This document shows, in pieces, positions 53,984 to 56,798 of a stretch of DNA of 56,798 bases. The stretch covers positions 1-56,798 of the forward strand of contig CALMNW010000056.1 in NCBI GenBank assembly GCA_937872095.1, written 5' to 3'. The translations under genes and the position numbers were made by a program. Source of the DNA: an uncultured Verrucomicrobiota bacterium. Lineage in GTDB: Bacteria; Verrucomicrobiota; Kiritimatiellia; CAIQIC01; Lenti-01. Every line of letters starts with the position of its first letter. Position 1 is the stretch's first letter. The notes under the pieces were generated by a model. The model saw only the letters and a program-made list of their open reading frames with translations. It ran no database searches and was not told the DNA's origin.

Positions 53984-54517
53984 TCACGGATGGGGGACGT
54001 AGGGGAGGGAGGAATGGTGAACGACGATGCGCACGCGGCCGGCCTCGTCCTTGGCGTAGCCGAAAGTGAAATTCACCTTGGTTTCGGTGCCGCTGGCCGC
54101 GTCGGTGAAGTAATAGTTGCCCATGGCGACGGCGGAGTCGGCGTCGAACGCCATGTGCTGCTCGCCGAAGCGGACGGCCGACCAAGGCTGGAGCGCGAAA
54201 CCATGGTCTTCGGGAACTTCGCCGCCGACGAAGTAGGAGACGGCTTCGGCGGGGGTGACGCGGAATTCGAGCGCGGCGGCCTTGGTGGGCTTGAACAGGA
54301 CGGGGCCCCGGTCGTAGCCGTAGAGTTCGGCGATGGTCCGCTCGGCCAGGACGCGGGCGTCGCCGCCGGCGGCGTGGGCCTGGCCGATCGCGACGATGGC
54401 ATCGCCCCAGGCCTGCTGGGCGGCGCGGACTTCTTCGGCGGAGACGGGGCCGCCGGCTTGGGCGGCGGCGACGAGGGCGAGAAACAACGGCAGCGCGGCG
54501 AAATGGCGGATGGGCAT
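53984..54517 (-). CDS. Secreted NTF2-like (CaMKII-association-domain-like) protein
   Basis: 177 residues with a signal peptide (MPIRHFAALPLFLALVAAAQ, then AGG). The body matches a small bacterial family with an NTF2-like cone fold, often misnamed phosphoribosyl-AMP cyclohydrolase in databases. Its hallmarks are AQQAWGDAIVAIGQAH, GYDRGPVLFKPTKAA, AMGNYYFTDAASGTETKVNF and RIVVHHSSLPY. No catalytic residues of a known enzyme are evident. AGGAG precedes the ATG by seven bases. It starts 16 bp after the uridine kinase stop, so the two are co-transcribed. Function unknown. Confidence 0.8.
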   Translation of the reverse strand: MPIRHFAALPLFLALVAAAQAGGPVSAEEVRAAQQAWGDAIVAIGQAHAAGGDARVLAERTIAELYGYDRGPVLFKPTKAAALEFRVTPAEAVSYFVGGEVPEDHGFALQPWSAVRFGEQHMAFDADSAVAMGNYYFTDAASGTETKVNFTFGYAKDEAGRVRIVVHHSSLPYVPHP

Positions 54518-54533
54518 GGGGTTCTCCTAGGGT

Positions 54534-55160
54534 TCAGTCGGGTTTGAGAATGGCGTGGAGGCGGGCGACGACCATCTCGATGGCGACGCGGTTCTGGCCG
54601 CCGCCGGGCAGGATGACGTCGGCGTACCGGCGGGAGGGCTGGACGAATTCGAGGTCCATGGGGCGGACGGTGTCGAGGTATTGGAAGATGGTGGAGGACA
54701 GGGTGCGGCCGCGCTCGCGGGTATCGCGCTCGATGCGGCGGATGAGGCGGATGTCGGCCTCGACGTCCACGAAGATCTTGATGTCCATCAGTTCGCGCAG
54801 GGCGGGTTCGGCGAAGATGAGGATGCCGTCGACGAGGACGACGGGGGCGGGCTCGACCGTCACGGTTTCGGATTTGCGGACGTAGTCGGCGAAGCTGTAG
54901 ACGGGAAGCTGGATGGCGCGGCCCGCGCACAGTTCGCGGATATGCCGGGCGAGCAGGTCGCTTTCGAGGGCGTCGGGATGGTCGTAGTTCTGTTGCGCGC
55001 GTTGGGCGAGCGGCAAGTGCGACATGTCGCGATAGTAGGCGTCGTGGGGCAGGTAGGCGACGCGGTGGGCGCCGACCTGGTCGAGGATGCTGCGGGCGAC
55101 GGTGGTCTTGCCGGAAGCCGTGCCGCCGGCGACCCCGAACACGATGGGTTTCGGGTTCAT
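54534..55160 (-). CDS. udk: Uridine kinase
   Basis: 208 residues. It phosphorylates uridine (and usually cytidine) to the 5'-monophosphate in pyrimidine salvage. The Walker A is GVAGGTASGKTTVA near residue 9. Other Udk hallmarks are HDAYYRD, QQNYDHPDALESDLL, PVYSFADYVR, VLVDGILIF and RRIERDTRERGRTLSS, including the RDxxERGR lid. Length is typical. No strong Shine-Dalgarno is visible before ATG 55160. It is followed closely by the NTF2-like gene. Together with psuG downstream it suggests nucleoside salvage. Confidence 0.95.
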   Translation of the reverse strand: MNPKPIVFGVAGGTASGKTTVARSILDQVGAHRVAYLPHDAYYRDMSHLPLAQRAQQNYDHPDALESDLLARHIRELCAGRAIQLPVYSFADYVRKSETVTVEPAPVVLVDGILIFAEPALRELMDIKIFVDVEADIRLIRRIERDTRERGRTLSSTIFQYLDTVRPMDLEFVQPSRRYADVILPGGGQNRVAIEMVVARLHAILKPD

Positions 55161-55218
55161 GGCGGCAATCTACCAGCATGGCGGGGAATTGCCAAACGGT
55201 CTTGTGCTGCGGATGCGG

Positions 55219-56798
55219 TTACGGTTCGTCGGGGTTTTGGCCGCAGCGACGGAGGAGGTTCGTCCAGGGCGCCTTGCGGGCATCGTCGGCGTGGTCGCGG
55301 CGGTCGTTCAGCAGCGCCAGAAATTCCTGCCGGAGATCGTCGGCGACATGCGGGAACAAGTCGATCAGGGCGGCGAAAGAGGGGTCGCTGGCGGGCGGAC
55401 CGGGCGCGGGCTTGGGCTTGGCCATGTAGCTCGGAACGTCCGGAGCCCGGGGGCCGCGCGCGCGGGCCAGATGGAAGCGGAATCGCTCCGTTTCGTCGTC
55501 GCCGGCGAAGGCCGCCAGCGCGCGCGCGAATTGGGCCGGCAGCAACGCGCCGGCGTCCGCGCGGACTTGATCGAGGGATTGCGCGCGGGCGTTGTCGGAC
55601 AACTCGTCGAGATGGTCGAGCAACAGGTCGAGCAACTGGCCATAGGCGGCCACGTTGCCGCCGGAATTGACGGGGGACCAGGTCATGGCGCTGGCGCACT
55701 CGCCGCGGACCAGCGGCCAGGCGGCAAGCCAGCCGCTCCAATCGGGCGGCGCGCCGGGCGCGCGGCGCGCCAGCGCGGCCAGGGCGTGGAGACGGCCCGC
55801 GCGGACGCTGGGGTGGTCGGCCAAGGCCTGGACGAGCAGCGCCCAGCCGCGGTCGGTGGCGCAGGCGCCGGATTCTTCGAGTTGGGCGAGTTCCTCCTGT
55901 TGGCGGATCCAGGCGGCATCCGCCAGATCGAGCAGGCGGGCGATGGGCACGGCGTTGGCGACGGTGGCGGGGAAGCGCAAGGCGCTGGCGCGGTAGAGGC
56001 GGCGCAGGCGTTCCAGTTCCGCCGCCGTGTGGAGGCTGCGGTTCATGTAGAGGCCATCGGCCATGCGGTCGACGTCGCCGGTATCCATGTAGACGGGCGT
56101 GCGCATGAGGGCCTGCAGGAAGGTGTCGAAGCCTTCGCAAAAATCGCCTGAACGATAGCAGTCGGCGGCGAGCCGCTCGTAGACGTGGCGGCGGGGCAGG
56201 CAGCCGTAATCGTCCACGACCTGCAGGAGCGCGGCGATGCGGCTGTCGGGGGCGCCTTCGGCGTATTGGAGGACGGTGGCGTAGCCGCTGAGGGCGCGGA
56301 CTTCGAGCCGCGCGTTGCCGCGCACGACGTTTTGCGCGCGGTCCAGATAGTCGAGGGCCTTGTCCGGCTCGGGCCGGGAGGGGTGCAGATGGGTTTCGGC
56401 CAGGTTGAGCAGGACGTCGCCGAGCCGGGCGGGATTGTTGCCGGCCGGAGCTTCGTCGAGGGCGCGCATGAGCCATGCGCGGGCTTTTTCCGGAGACCGG
56501 AAGGTCAGGTCGCCGCCCAGGCTGGCATAGGCGTGGAACAGGATGTCCATGCCGTCGATGCGGATCTCGCGCAGGTCGTTCGTGGAATGCTCGTCCAGCA
56601 GCCGTTGCCAGCGGGAGGAATCGCCGCCTTGGGAGGATTCGCCTTTCGTGGATTTCTTGAGGGCGCGGTTGACGGCGTCCTCGATTTCGATGCGGAGCGG
56701 CCGGGCCGGTGCGGAACCGGGCGCATCCTGCGGCGGGAGGAAGGCGGCGGCCGGCGCGGCGGTTTCCGGCGGCCGCCGCTGCGGAGCGGGCGGCGGCG
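55219..56798 (-). CDS. Hypothetical helical-repeat protein (5' truncated by window edge)
   Basis: At least 526 residues. The first internal Met is at 56550, but the frame stays open without a stop to the window edge. The upstream part encodes a Pro/Ala-rich stretch followed by RIEIEDAVNRALKKSTKGES and RWQRLLDEHSTNDLREIRID, so the gene starts outside the window. The body is all-helical with TPR-like spacing (KARAWLMRALDEAPAGN, DKALDYLDRAQNVVRG, HVYERLAADCYRSGDFCEGF). No enzyme motif or membrane segment is seen. It ends 58 bp before the uridine kinase gene on the same strand. I do not recognise a named family. Confidence 0.75.
   Translation of the reverse strand, partial: PPPAPQRRPPETAAPAAAFLPPQDAPGSAPARPLRIEIEDAVNRALKKSTKGESSQGGDSSRWQRLLDEHSTNDLREIRIDGMDILFHAYASLGGDLTFRSPEKARAWLMRALDEAPAGNNPARLGDVLLNLAETHLHPSRPEPDKALDYLDRAQNVVRGNARLEVRALSGYATVLQYAEGAPDSRIAALLQVVDDYGCLPRRHVYERLAADCYRSGDFCEGFDTFLQALMRTPVYMDTGDVDRMADGLYMNRSLHTAAELERLRRLYRASALRFPATVANAVPIARLLDLADAAWIRQQEELAQLEESGACATDRGWALLVQALADHPSVRAGRLHALAALARRAPGAPPDWSGWLAAWPLVRGECASAMTWSPVNSGGNVAAYGQLLDLLLDHLDELSDNARAQSLDQVRADAGALLPAQFARALAAFAGDDETERFRFHLARARGPRAPDVPSYMAKPKPAPGPPASDPSFAALIDLFPHVADDLRQEFLALLNDRRDHADDARKAPWTNLLRRCGQNPDEP

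Overview
The window looks like a chromosomal stretch from a free-living, polysaccharide-degrading bacterium of the PVC group, most likely Kiritimatiellota, Verrucomicrobiota or Lentisphaerota. This is inferred from gene style: multi-thousand-residue secreted proteins with sulfatase-modifying-factor (SUMF1) modules, glycine-rich tails, type-3-like calcium repeats (DxDGDGLPDGxE), LRR-like repeat proteins and paired GH13/GH57 enzymes. No rRNA or marker gene is present to prove it. The right half is clearly GC-richer than hsdS, the DUF262 genes and the ankyrin gene on the left.

Region 1 (1-12.6 kb) is a defence locus. A type I restriction-modification operon (hsdM, cut by the window edge; hsdS; hsdR) carries two DUF262-family (GmrSD/type IV-like) genes between hsdS and hsdR. 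All stop/start junctions up to hsdR overlap by 4 bp. A YgjP-like zinc metallopeptidase follows hsdR. An ankyrin-repeat gene comes next, flanked by a 72-bp direct repeat of the metallopeptidase 3' end.

Region 2 (12.6-21.4 kb) is the most unusual part. It holds a truncated DnaA-family protein that has lost its Walker A lysine, a sigma-54 activator with a DHH-like N-terminal domain, and two near-consensus -24/-12 promoters. Each promoter has the same palindrome (GTCATAATATGAC type) at the same distance, about 116 bp, upstream. The first promoter reads into a YccF membrane-protein gene. The second reads into a compact gene set: LRR-like protein, cyclic-phosphate-processing receiver (cREC) protein, double AAA+ ATPase, catalytically dead FtsK-like motor, and possibly a triple zinc-finger protein. 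I read this as a sigma-54-switched stress or RNA-damage response that I do not recognise as a named system.

Region 3 (21.4-34.4 kb) has a 543-bp leader region rich in inverted repeats, a 2760-residue secreted SUMF1 repeat protein, a LysM protein, an orphan IS5-type transposase N-domain, a CAU-anticodon tRNA, and a two-gene operon of a membrane-anchored protein and a secreted beta-propeller.

Region 4 (34.7-52.8 kb) is two tandem, paralogous giant secreted enzymes (3053 and 2847 residues), each joining an N-terminal GH13 alpha-amylase domain to a C-terminal GH57-like domain in one polypeptide, presumably for extracellular alpha-glucan breakdown. Region 5 (52.9-56.8 kb, minus strand) has pseudouridine-5'-phosphate glycosidase, a small NTF2-like secreted protein, uridine kinase and a partial hypothetical gene, with an array of four evenly spaced palindromes upstream of psuG.
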